From a bacterium (GTDB lineage Bacteria > UBP6 > UBA1177), in contig JAGCNV010000015.1 of assembly GCA_017645765.1 (NCBI GenBank), positions 1 through 48,281 on the forward strand: DNA of 48,281 bases. Reading direction: 5' to 3'. Below the pieces are notes generated by a model. It was not told where the DNA came from. It was given only the letters and a program-made list of their open reading frames with translations, and made no database searches. How positions within the stretch are numbered: position 1 is the first letter of the stretch; each line of letters begins with the position of its first letter. The position numbers and the translations under genes were made by a program. Positions 1 through 7,313 of the stretch are shown in pieces.

Positions 1-436
1 AATCGGTGCAGATTGTTTTTAATGTAGCAGCTTCGGTTCCGCAGTTTTCTTCAAGAATATCCTTGCATCCGTTTTCGCCGAAAATTCCTGTTCCGCTGCT
101 CAAATCATCAATTCCGATGCAGCTGCACTGGTATTCGCCGTCCGGCTTAATAATGCATGTTCCTGCTTCGTTTTCGCATTTGATTCCTGCGTTTTTGCAT
201 ACTTTTTCAAGTTCCGCATCACATTCTTCGTCTGTCGGCAGAGTTTGGGTACCATCAATTGTTGAATCTTCCCCAACACCCATACCATCACGGCATGTGC
301 ATTCCTGACTGAAAGACTCATCAGAAAGCGTGTAGGTGCATTTTCCTTTGTCCGATTCGCATGAAACCATTTCAGTGTCTGCAAAAACAAGCGGTGATAC
401 TGCAAGCATTGCAGCAAAAGCTAAAAATCTTTTCAT
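1..436 (-). CDS. Secreted cysteine-rich protein, partial (3' end beyond window)
   Basis: An open frame starts at an ATG at 436-434 with a GGAGG ribosome site about 7 nt upstream and runs off the left edge without a stop. The protein opens with a short Lys/Arg start and a hydrophobic stretch ending ...SPLVFA-D, a type I signal peptide with no lipobox Cys. The mature part is rich in Cys, Asp and Glu and shows about two copies of a loose unit (Cys-x-x-Cys doublets CTC and CSC, followed about 20-30 residues later by a C-D/K-x-x-LE-x-x-C helix). The spacing of the Cys residues suggests disulphides outside the cytoplasm. It starts 19 nt after the stop of the lipoprotein gene at 456-944 and is probably co-transcribed with it. 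I recognise no family and claim no function. Confidence 0.75.
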   Translation of the reverse strand, partial: MKRFLAFAAMLAVSPLVFADTEMVSCESDKGKCTYTLSDESFSQECTCRDGMGVGEDSTIDGTQTLPTDEECDAELEKVCKNAGIKCENEAGTCIIKPDGEYQCSCIGIDDLSSGTGIFGENGCKDILEENCGTEAATLKTICTD

Positions 437-455
437 AATTTCCTCCATTAAATAG

Positions 456-944
456 TTATTCATTCGGGCAGGTTAAATCAGCCCTTTCAATACAATTCCA
501 TTTTGATCCGTTGTTTTCATCTTCAACGCATTCACACCAATCAACCTTGGTTTCGCCGTCGGCGCAAGCCCATTCCATTTTTGTTCCGATTTCGGCACCG
601 CATGGAGAACATTCGACTTCATCTTGAGCCCAACCGCCATCCATACAAGTTGCGATTCTGCATTCATCAGGAATTTTGTCGCCTTCATCATATTTTCTGC
701 CTTCGCTGTCTTCGCACTGAACCGGAACTTCCGCGTCGTTTGTTTCGGTATCAGTAATTTCTGTGTCCGTTACTTCCGCGTCAGTTGTCTCTTCGTCATC
801 AGTTTTTTCATCGTTCTTTTCTTCATCTGTAGTTTCAGTGTCAGAAGGATCACTCTTCTTTTCTTCACTCTCACTACTCGAACCGCAGCTTACGGCAAAA
901 AACATAACAAAAGCCGCAACTGACAAAATCCATAATCTTTTCAT
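456..944 (-). CDS. Acidic, Cys-rich lipoprotein
   Basis: This is a 162-residue protein with a type II signal peptide (lipobox AVSC, lipidated Cys20), so it should be anchored to a membrane on the outside of the cytoplasm. Residues about 25-75 form a low-complexity Asp/Glu/Thr stalk with repeated T-D-x-E steps, like the stalks of the MopE-type lipoproteins at 26.7-30.7 kb. The C-terminal half is a Cys-rich module with eleven or so Cys; its opening (C-E-D-S-E-G-R-x-Y, then C-x4-C-M-D-G-G-W) faintly recalls a VWC-type disulphide domain. AGGAGG lies 6-7 nt before the ATG. It heads a two-gene unit with the Cys-rich exported protein downstream. The function is unknown; surface display on a flexible stalk is an inference. 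Confidence 0.8.
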   Translation of the reverse strand: MKRLWILSVAAFVMFFAVSCGSSSESEEKKSDPSDTETTDEEKNDEKTDDEETTDAEVTDTEITDTETNDAEVPVQCEDSEGRKYDEGDKIPDECRIATCMDGGWAQDEVECSPCGAEIGTKMEWACADGETKVDWCECVEDENNGSKWNCIERADLTCPNE

Positions 945-1031
945 GTCGTCCTCCTAAAAGTTAAAAAACATACGGCACTCGCCAAAAAACACATATATTT
1001 AGTTCCACAAAATTCGATTTTTATTGAAAAA

Positions 1032-1060
1032 ATTTTACCCCCCCCCGAAAAACTTTATAA
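1032..1060 (-). promoter_or_regulatory. Possible promoter with a nine-G spacer tract
   Basis: Read on the minus strand, TTATAA (1060-1055) and TAAAAT (1037-1032) are 17 nt apart. The half of the spacer next to the -10 is a run of nine G (1046-1038). The lipoprotein ATG lies about 88 nt downstream. A second possible -10 is TAAATA, about 30 nt further on and followed by TATGTG and six T, so which box is used is not settled. The rest of the 945-1123 gap is AT-rich with no gene. Confidence 0.35.
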
Positions 1061-1123
1061 CTATTTGATTTTATTGATGAATTTTTTGTGATTTTTTTTA
1101 TTGGTGGGAGGTGGTAAAAATGT

Positions 1124-2134
1124 CTATGACAACACGAGTTCCTTGTTCAAAAGCAGTGATTCCAAAGTGTTTTTGTAATCAGCAACTCCTTTGATTTCCA
1201 TGATTGTCGTGATTCTGCGCCCGGCATCTTTGCTGCTTGCGCCGCAGTGATAAAGCTTTTCGGTTTTTCTGCCGAAATCAACGGCTATGTAGCGGTCGTG
1301 GATCCTGTTTGACGAAGCGATAAATTTGATTTTGACATCCTGATATTCAGCCTGAAAATCACTGTATTCCAAAAGTTTGAGAGGAGTTTTTCCTTTATTG
1401 TCACTGATAATCGTTATCTGAACGCCGTTTTTCGTGTGTGCAAGATGACGTAAAGTCTTCAATCCGATGTAGTCGTCAATCACGATGACGCTTTTTTCCG
1501 CTTTTTCATATATTTTCTGGTATGCGAGATCGGCTTTGAAAGGCTCTCCGTCAAGAATCAGGATTTCGTCGCTGTCGATTCCTGTATCGAAAAGCTTCAT
1601 AAAATCAGAAAGTTCGTCTTTTGAAACCATCTTTTCTTCGACATTCTGGACTCTTTCGGAGAGTTGTTCCTGCTTGTGTTGGAGGAGTTTTAGCTCTTCG
1701 TAAGGAATCATCGGCGTATTCTGGCGGATGTAATGTGCGACTTCGACAAAAACTTTTACAATTATTATGCCCGCTTCAATAGCTCTGTCGGTATGAAGGA
1801 CCGATGTCAGCATCGAAACCCCGTGTTCTGTATAAACATACGGCAGATATTTGGAATATTTGCCCTGCTCCAATTCTAAGATGCCAGTTTGGCATCTTAG
1901 AATTTCGTGATACTCGTCTCTTGTAATCTGGAAGCAGAATTCCTCGGGGAATCTTTTGATATTACGCTTCATTGCTCTGTTCATGGCACCGGTGTCCACT
2001 CCGAAATACGCTGCAATATCTTTGTCAAGCATTACACGCATTCCGCGGATTTCATAAATCTGTGTTTTTACTTTGTTTTTGTCTATAGGTTCAAATATTG
2101 TCAATTCATTTTTAGCAATCAAGTTCGACTCCAA
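1124..2134 (-). CDS. ORF6N-domain protein with PLD-like C-terminal domain
   Basis: Residues about 25-115 match the ORF6N DNA-binding domain found in phage antirepressors and many bacterial homologues: I-R-G-M-R-V-M-L-D, then N-I-K-R-F-P-E-E-F-x-F-Q-I-T, and the Y-L-P-Y-V-Y-T-E-H-G-V motif. A short coiled coil follows (about 145-175). Residues about 190-310 form a phospholipase-D-like half: a hydrophobic strand V-I-V-I-D-D-Y, then H279-D280-R281, then G298-A-S-S-K-D. This HDR...GAS-x-KD signature is common in chromosomal ORF6N proteins whose biochemical role is not established. No ATG begins the frame. The first start is TTG at 2134 with no clear ribosome site, so the true start is uncertain. 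The gene stands alone between unrelated genes, which fits an accessory insertion. Alternatives are an antirepressor-like regulator or a defence or nuclease effector. Confidence 0.8.
   Translation of the reverse strand: MESNLIAKNELTIFEPIDKNKVKTQIYEIRGMRVMLDKDIAAYFGVDTGAMNRAMKRNIKRFPEEFCFQITRDEYHEILRCQTGILELEQGKYSKYLPYVYTEHGVSMLTSVLHTDRAIEAGIIIVKVFVEVAHYIRQNTPMIPYEELKLLQHKQEQLSERVQNVEEKMVSKDELSDFMKLFDTGIDSDEILILDGEPFKADLAYQKIYEKAEKSVIVIDDYIGLKTLRHLAHTKNGVQITIISDNKGKTPLKLLEYSDFQAEYQDVKIKFIASSNRIHDRYIAVDFGRKTEKLYHCGASSKDAGRRITTIMEIKGVADYKNTLESLLLNKELVLS
1872..1904. repeat. Perfect 15-bp inverted repeat inside the ORF6N gene
   Basis: The arms 1872-1886 and 1890-1904 are perfect reverse complements around a 3-nt GTT loop. 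It encodes residues about 77-87 of the ORF6N protein, at the join between the DNA-binding core and the Y-L-P-Y-V motif. In RNA it would make a very stable hairpin within the message. Confidence 0.9.
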
Positions 2135-2232
2135 AGGACAATCAATCGCCCAATATTTTATGATATAATAATTTTATATCAAATATTTATAACGTATTTC
2201 GATTTGTATTTGCAAAATATCTTTTGCTTAAA

Positions 2233-3072
2233 TTAAAATTTTTCTTCCTTCCTGTATAGCAGAAAATATGCTCCGCAGAATGTGAACACAGCCGTTGCAC
2301 CGATGATCCCCTCAAGGGCAATGTCGGAGAGAGTGAAAACCTTGAACACAGCCAGAGCGGCAATAAAATCCATCACCGTATGCAGCAGTATCGCAAGCGG
2401 ATATAACAAAAGTTTATTCTTCTCCCGGCAGGCATAGAAGACAATTATCGAAGCTCCGATATGGAACATTACGGCAAAAACACGTTCCGCTACACTCATT
2501 CCGAGATTCGCGATGGAAAATGCCGCAAGCTGTTCAGCCAGTTTATAGAGCGCATCAACCTTCTCCGGTGCCTTTGACATGACCTGACTGACCACTGTTC
2601 CGAATGTTCCGCTGCTTATCATAAAGGCATAAACAAGATATGTAACGGAGGTCGCTCCGACGATAAGCATGACTTCAAAACAGCCGTGACCTATTCCGTA
2701 AGAAACGGCCGTTTCCTTATTCTTTCTGTTTTTGAGTACCGTTTTGAATGCAATAAGCCGCCCGGTCTCTTCAAAAAGTCCGGGGAAAAGCCCTGCCATA
2801 AAAGCCATGATGACCGGATGCGCGTTTATAAAGCGGCTTGCGGCATGCTGCGTGAGTCCCATCGCGTCGTGAAAGAGCAGCAGATTCTGGATCGGTTTTT
2901 CCAGAACAAGCGCGAAGAGAAGAAAAGTCGCCGCACCGGTAATAACTGTCGAGAATTTCTCCTTTTTCCTTATTGTCCAGACAGTCGCGATCACAAGCGG
3001 CAAAAGTATCATAAGAGCCGTTTGCAGTGTAAGGAGAATTATCTGTTCAGTCCCTATTTTAGCGAATTCCAT
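2233..3072 (-). CDS. YhfC-family intramembrane metalloprotease
   Basis: This 279-residue polytopic membrane protein has about eight hydrophobic segments. It carries the conserved motifs of the YhfC family (related to CPBP/glutamic-type intramembrane proteases): G-L-F-E-E-T-G-R at about 98-105, G-I-G-H-G-x-F-E at about 126-133, and a late H-T-V-M-D. The paired Glu and the two His motifs are the expected catalytic and ligand residues in the membrane. The substrate is unknown. The start is an ATG at 3072 with GAGG about 10 nt upstream. It follows ispD after 15 nt and is the last gene of the tamB-to-ispD run, so it is probably co-transcribed, although no functional link to isoprenoid synthesis is evident. 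Confidence 0.85.
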   Translation of the reverse strand: MEFAKIGTEQIILLTLQTALMILLPLVIATVWTIRKKEKFSTVITGAATFLLFALVLEKPIQNLLLFHDAMGLTQHAASRFINAHPVIMAFMAGLFPGLFEETGRLIAFKTVLKNRKNKETAVSYGIGHGCFEVMLIVGATSVTYLVYAFMISSGTFGTVVSQVMSKAPEKVDALYKLAEQLAAFSIANLGMSVAERVFAVMFHIGASIIVFYACREKNKLLLYPLAILLHTVMDFIAALAVFKVFTLSDIALEGIIGATAVFTFCGAYFLLYRKEEKF

Positions 3073-3087
3073 GATCTGACCTCTTGG

Positions 3088-3780
3088 TTATTCCTTCCCC
3101 GCGATTATTCCGGCGAAAGCAATATCTTCGGGGTAAGTTATTTTGATGTTTGTCCTCTCTCCTTCGACGATGCGGATGTCGGCAAGTCCGTATTTGAAAA
3201 CGATCCCGCAGTCGTCGGTTGCCCCTGCAAAACCTTCTTCTTTCGCAAGAGCGTGGGCTTTTTTTATGACGCCTGCTCTGAATCCCTGAGGCGTCTGGAC
3301 CTGCATCATTCTGCTTCGGTCTGTAGTTGCCGTCATTTTGCCGTTTTCAGCTTTGATTATTGTGTCGGTCGCTTTGACCGCGGTGTGGACGGTATCGGAT
3401 GAATCAAGTGCTGAAATGCAGTCATCGATGATTCTCTGGCTTACGAAAGGTCTCGCCGCGTCATGAATAAGGACTTTTGCGTCGTCTTCAGCGATTTCGT
3501 TTACTCCGATCGATGAACTTTCAGCCCTGACCGCACCTCCCGGAACTATTTTTGTCACTTTTTTAAAGCCTGAGTTTTTGACGATTTCAGTGATTTTTTC
3601 TATGCAGGCGGGCTCCGAGACCACGATTATCTCATCGATCCCGCTGTTTTTTTCAAACGCTTCGATGCTGCGCCCGACTATGGTTTTCCCGGCAATTTCA
3701 ATAAATTGTTTCGGGAAGCCGCAGTTCATCCGCTCCCCTTTTCCCGAAGCTAAAATCACGGCGTAAACTTTTCTACTCAT
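3088..3780 (-). CDS. ispD: 2-C-methyl-D-erythritol 4-phosphate cytidylyltransferase
   Basis: IspD is the third enzyme of the MEP pathway to isoprenoids and couples CTP to methylerythritol phosphate. Visible motifs are the nucleotide-binding loop A-x-G-K-G-E-R-M near the N-terminus, K-Q-F, G-G-x-x-R-x-x-S, the V-L-I-H-D-A-A-R-P-F substrate loop, and T-P-Q-G-F late in the chain. The 230-residue length is typical. I start it at the ATG at 3780, which has GAGGA 8-9 nt upstream and overlaps the end of the xer gene by 8 nt. A longer frame begins only with TTG at 3795. IspF, often a neighbour or fusion partner, is not here. Confidence 0.95.
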   Translation of the reverse strand: MSRKVYAVILASGKGERMNCGFPKQFIEIAGKTIVGRSIEAFEKNSGIDEIIVVSEPACIEKITEIVKNSGFKKVTKIVPGGAVRAESSSIGVNEIAEDDAKVLIHDAARPFVSQRIIDDCISALDSSDTVHTAVKATDTIIKAENGKMTATTDRSRMMQVQTPQGFRAGVIKKAHALAKEEGFAGATDDCGIVFKYGLADIRIVEGERTNIKITYPEDIAFAGIIAGKE

Positions 3781-4705
3781 CGTCTTTTTCCTCAAAATCT
3801 ATGTTTTCTCGCGGATGTTTTTTATCGAATTCCCGGTGAATCGCCTCCTGCTCGACATGGGTGTAAATCTCGGTCGTGTTGATGCTCGAATGCCCCAAAA
3901 GCACCTGGACACTCCTAAGATCGGCCCCTCCTTCAAGCAGATGCGTCGCGAATGTGTGGCGCAGTTTGTGAGGCGAAATATCTTTCGTTATTCCAGCCAA
4001 CGCTGCGAATTCCTTGAGCTTTTTCCAGATTCCCTGGCGTGTCAGCTTTCCGCCGCGGTTGTTCAGGAAGACATATTCGTTGAAATCCCCTTTTTTCATC
4101 AGCTGATATCGCATTCTGTCAATGTATTCGTGCAGATATCTCGCGGCATCATCGCTGTAAGGCACAATGCGCTCCTTGCTCCCCTTTCCGAAAACGCGCA
4201 AGAGCTGTTTCTGACGGTAGATGTTGCTGAGTTTCAGATCGACAAGTTCCGAAACACGCAGCCCCGAAGAATAGAACATTTCAAGCATCGTTCTGTCACG
4301 GAATCCCGAAGGAGTAGACGTGTCCACGACCGAAAAAAGGCGCTGCAGTTCATCGTAAGTGAGGAAGACCGGAAGCGATTTTTTGAGTTTGACAGGCTCT
4401 AAGATCTCAAGCATTTCAGGGATAATGTAGTCATCTTCAAGCAGAAACTTAAGAAATCCGCGAAGGCTGGAGATCGAACGTGCCAGAGAGCGGTCGCTGA
4501 AATCCTTGTCTTTTGAAAGATGTATGATGTATTCGCTGATATTTACCGAATCGGCCTGAGTGAGACATGTCCCGCACGAATCCAGATATTCAAGAAAATC
4601 AGTAAGATCGCGCTCATAGGCCTCAACACTGTTCAATGCAAGCCTTTTTTCGAGTTTGATGTGGTTCATATATTTCTTCAGAAGCCTGGAATCGCTTTTA
4701 TTCAT
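3773..4705 (-). CDS. Tyrosine site-specific recombinase, XerC/XerD type
   Basis: This 310-residue recombinase has an N-terminal SAM-like core-binding domain (residues about 5-90) and a C-terminal catalytic domain with the full set of catalytic residues: R150 (S-G-L-R-V-S-E-L), K175 (G-K-G-S-K-E-R), H246-x-x-R249 (H-K-L-R-H-T-F-A-T-H), H272 (L-G-H-S-S) and Y281. Enzymes of this family resolve chromosome dimers at dif. The length and the lack of extra domains favour a housekeeping XerC or XerD over an integron or phage integrase, and I cannot tell C from D. The ATG at 4705 has AGGT about 8 nt before it, and the gene lies 7 nt after the upstream unknown gene. Confidence 0.92.
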   Translation of the reverse strand: MNKSDSRLLKKYMNHIKLEKRLALNSVEAYERDLTDFLEYLDSCGTCLTQADSVNISEYIIHLSKDKDFSDRSLARSISSLRGFLKFLLEDDYIIPEMLEILEPVKLKKSLPVFLTYDELQRLFSVVDTSTPSGFRDRTMLEMFYSSGLRVSELVDLKLSNIYRQKQLLRVFGKGSKERIVPYSDDAARYLHEYIDRMRYQLMKKGDFNEYVFLNNRGGKLTRQGIWKKLKEFAALAGITKDISPHKLRHTFATHLLEGGADLRSVQVLLGHSSINTTEIYTHVEQEAIHREFDKKHPRENIDFEEKDDE

Positions 4706-4712
4706 TTTTTAC

Positions 4713-6146
4713 CTAATAAAAAAGAAAATCATCAAGAATTTCAACAGCTTTTTGGTAAGAATCTGCGTTTTTGTCAACATCTCCGTGATTAATCTGTTTG
4801 AGGAACATCGCCTTTAAAATTTCGTCGCACTCTTTGTGGCGGTAGATGAAAAGCATTATTTCGAACATATCCTTGTCGGATTCGGTTTCAGGCCTTATCG
4901 AAAAAATCGCAGAAACCAGCCCTTTTTTGAGAACTTTCACCGCCTCATCCTCGCTCAGATTCCCTTCAGTCACAGTTTTCAAAGCGTAAGCCGGATAAGT
5001 CGCCCACTCAGGATAAGGATCAGAGGAATTTTCTTCTTTTTTTTCAAGACCGATGTAGTCAAGATCACCGCACTGCTCGATCATTCCTGCAAGTTTCAAA
5101 GAATGAGCGATCTCTTTTTTGCTTTCGTTGCTCAAGTTCTTCATTCCTAAAACCCAGTCGGTTTTTTCTGCAATATAGCCGCAAGCATTTTCGTTTTTAA
5201 CAAAATAAGAAGAAAAAGGTTTGATATTTTCAATAGTTTTTACAAAATCGATCCACTCGGTGGCAACTTTAACATCCTTGAAGCTGAGCCAGCTCCCAGT
5301 GGCGTTCTCAATCATTCCGAACTGACGCAAAAGAATATAGCGGTAAAGACCGACATCTTTTTTTGAGCCGTAGATCTTTTCTACAAAATTGTAGACAAAA
5401 GAATCCATTACATCCTTATCATCCTTGTTCATTGCAACAAAACGGTTAAAAAGTTCCCTGAAAAACGGATCATCTTCAAGGTTTACACCGTTTTCAATAT
5501 TCGACAAAATGGTTTTGAATGATGAAGCCAGTATGAAAAAAACAGTTTTAAGCGTGATTCTGTTTTCTCTTCCCAGCCTTTTGTTTCTCATGTTGACAGC
5601 TGCAAAATTGAGAACTATTTCAGCTGTCATTTTTCCGGAAAGATCGGCAACTGTCATAGGTTCGTTTGCGGCATCGTTTGCAAGAAGCGATCTCACATAT
5701 CTCTCGTTCTCACCCGAAATATCGGGATTATCGAAAGAAAAAGTGTCACTTCCCGAAGAATGCTCGTTTATGTCGTTTGCCGCCATCTGCAGCAGATTGA
5801 AGAGCTCATCGTAAGGATTCGGGAAAGATAACGGATAAGCGTTCAGATTCACCATCGTCATCATCAAAGCAAGCGCTGGCATGAATTGTCTAGTACGCAA
5901 GTAGTAAAGATAACGTACCGGAAACTGTTCCTGTGAAAAAGTTACGGAATTGAGATATGCAAAAAGCGCGTCGGCGTTTTCGTAGAGCGAATCTGCGACA
6001 GTGTATGAAAATGTTGCGTAGGATTCGATCGGAAAGATTTCGGGAAATATAAGCGAAGGCTCGCAGAACACATCTTTTTCAAAAGCGTAAACCGATGAAA
6101 AAACGAGTGTCAGAACCGCAAAAAGCAGAAGTTTAATTTTTCTCAT
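4713..6146 (-). CDS. Exported protein of unknown function
   Basis: This is a 477-residue protein with a clear N-terminal signal peptide (basic start, hydrophobic core, ending V-Y-A before Phe), so it is probably periplasmic. The rest is largely helical in composition with many Tyr, Phe, Asn and Asp, and no motif I recognise. Its length and regular helix pattern would suit a repeat-helical (TPR/HEAT-like) fold, but I see no clean repeat. It overlaps the upstream small RHH-like gene by 14 nt and ends 7 nt before xer, so it belongs to the tamB-to-yhfC run. A role in the envelope is the most I would infer. Confidence 0.75.
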   Translation of the reverse strand: MRKIKLLLFAVLTLVFSSVYAFEKDVFCEPSLIFPEIFPIESYATFSYTVADSLYENADALFAYLNSVTFSQEQFPVRYLYYLRTRQFMPALALMMTMVNLNAYPLSFPNPYDELFNLLQMAANDINEHSSGSDTFSFDNPDISGENERYVRSLLANDAANEPMTVADLSGKMTAEIVLNFAAVNMRNKRLGRENRITLKTVFFILASSFKTILSNIENGVNLEDDPFFRELFNRFVAMNKDDKDVMDSFVYNFVEKIYGSKKDVGLYRYILLRQFGMIENATGSWLSFKDVKVATEWIDFVKTIENIKPFSSYFVKNENACGYIAEKTDWVLGMKNLSNESKKEIAHSLKLAGMIEQCGDLDYIGLEKKEENSSDPYPEWATYPAYALKTVTEGNLSEDEAVKVLKKGLVSAIFSIRPETESDKDMFEIMLFIYRHKECDEILKAMFLKQINHGDVDKNADSYQKAVEILDDFLFY

Positions 6147-6396
6147 CCCTTATTTCCGAAAAAAGCCTTTCCTTAATGATTTCAAACTCTTTCTCGTCAA
6201 TCTTGCCGCAATCCAGAAGATTTACGGCGCGTTCTATTTTCGCCAAAAGCGGATCCTGCCCTATCACGACTTTTATCTGACTGTTTAGCATCGTGAAAAG
6301 AGCAAATTCTTTTGGCGACATATCCAGATCTTCTGCTTTTTTCACTATTTTTTCATACTGTTCATCGGTACACTGGACACTAATCCTGTGTTTCAT
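6133..6396 (-). CDS. Small ribbon-helix-helix-like protein
   Basis: This 87-residue protein has an N-terminal segment (residues about 3-40: beta strand I-S-V-Q-C, then T-D-E-Q-Y-E-K-I-V-K-K-A, turn, S-P-K-E-F-A-L-F-T-M-L) that fits the ribbon-helix-helix fold of small DNA-binding dimers and antitoxins. An acidic helical tail follows. The ATG at 6396 has GAGGAAG about 8 nt before it. It overlaps the radical SAM gene upstream by 17 nt and the next gene by 14 nt, which implies translational coupling. No toxin gene lies beside it, so an antitoxin role is not supported; autoregulation of the operon is possible. The fold call is from the pattern only. Confidence 0.65.
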   Translation of the reverse strand: MKHRISVQCTDEQYEKIVKKAEDLDMSPKEFALFTMLNSQIKVVIGQDPLLAKIERAVNLLDCGKIDEKEFEIIKERLFSEIRDEKN

Positions 6397-7306
6397 CGTT
6401 TACTTCCTCTTCGAGATCCTGAATCCAGCCGTCAAAACCGAATTTGTCAGCAAGTTCGGCCACTTGTTCATATTCTTCTTTATGAAGCTGACGGTTCAGC
6501 TTCGGGTTTTCAAGCGCCTTATAAGCGGGGAAATACTGGCTCATAAGGGCTATTTTGAAATTGAGTCCGCGCTTTTTATATTCATTTAAAACTTCCAGTG
6601 TTTTCAGCGAGTTTTCGATGTAATTCGGAAGAACGAGATGCCTTATTATAAGTCCTTTCTGCAAAATTCCGAGATCGTTTTCGACCCACGGGATATTTTT
6701 TTCAAGCAGCATATCCAAACATTTCAAAACAACATCAGCGTAATTTTTTATCGCGCACAATTCTCGTGGCGCTTCATTTGTCACATATTTCACATCAAAA
6801 AGAAATATATCGCTTATCTGCAAGATGATTTTGAAAAGTTCTTCTGTCTGCGCTCCGTTGCAGTTGTAAACTATCGGAACTTTGATTTCGCCTCTGATTT
6901 TTTTGAAGGCACGGAGCACTTTGCCGAGATAGTGGTCGCTCGTCACGAGATTGATATTATGCACTTTTTTGGCCAATAATTTGATTACATGAGCGGCAAA
7001 CTCATCTATCGAATAAATTTTTCCGTTGTTTCCCTGGCTTATAGGCCAGTTCTGACAAAAAACACACTTTGCGCTGCAACCAGAAAAAAAGATGTTTCCG
7101 GCGCCGTTCCAACCGCTCACCGGAGGTTCTTCTCCGTCATGAACCGCATAACTCGCGACCTTGATCCCTTCTTCAACAGCTCCGCAGAAGCGTGGATTCC
7201 TGCCACCGCATTTTATCGGGCAGCATTTTCCTTCTTTAAACAATTCGTCAGCTCTTTCAATAAGGCTATCGAGTGTTTTTTCGGACATTTCAGTAAGTAA
7301 CGTCAT
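6380..7306 (-). CDS. Radical SAM protein, PflX-like (COG1313 type)
   Basis: This 308-residue protein resembles uncharacterised PflX-type relatives of pyruvate formate-lyase activating enzyme. The [4Fe-4S]/SAM motif is C-S-A-K-C-V-F-C (CxxxCxxC) around residues 76-83, preceded by the family's N-terminal Cys cluster C-C-P-I-K-C-G-G and by S-G-W-N-G-A-G-N-I-F-F-S-G. Later stretches (I-V-Y-N-C-N-G, D-I-F-L-F-D-V-K-Y, I-R-H-L-V-L-P) are also typical. Such proteins make the 5'-deoxyadenosyl radical; the substrate is not known, and no formate lyase-like gene lies nearby. The ATG at 7306 has GGTGAG upstream. It begins 7 nt after tamB and overlaps the RHH gene at its end. Confidence 0.88.
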   Translation of the reverse strand: MTLLTEMSEKTLDSLIERADELFKEGKCCPIKCGGRNPRFCGAVEEGIKVASYAVHDGEEPPVSGWNGAGNIFFSGCSAKCVFCQNWPISQGNNGKIYSIDEFAAHVIKLLAKKVHNINLVTSDHYLGKVLRAFKKIRGEIKVPIVYNCNGAQTEELFKIILQISDIFLFDVKYVTNEAPRELCAIKNYADVVLKCLDMLLEKNIPWVENDLGILQKGLIIRHLVLPNYIENSLKTLEVLNEYKKRGLNFKIALMSQYFPAYKALENPKLNRQLHKEEYEQVAELADKFGFDGWIQDLEEEVNDETQD

Positions 7307-7313
7307 ATCTCAC

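Noticed and set aside
3781-3795. Upstream TTG start for ispD
   Set aside because: The ATG at 3780 has a good GAGGA ribosome site and keeps the normal IspD N-terminus; the TTG adds five unsupported residues.
6133-6396. Toxin-antitoxin pair at the RHH-like gene
   Set aside because: Neighbours are a radical SAM enzyme and a 477-residue exported protein; no small toxin-like frame is beside it.
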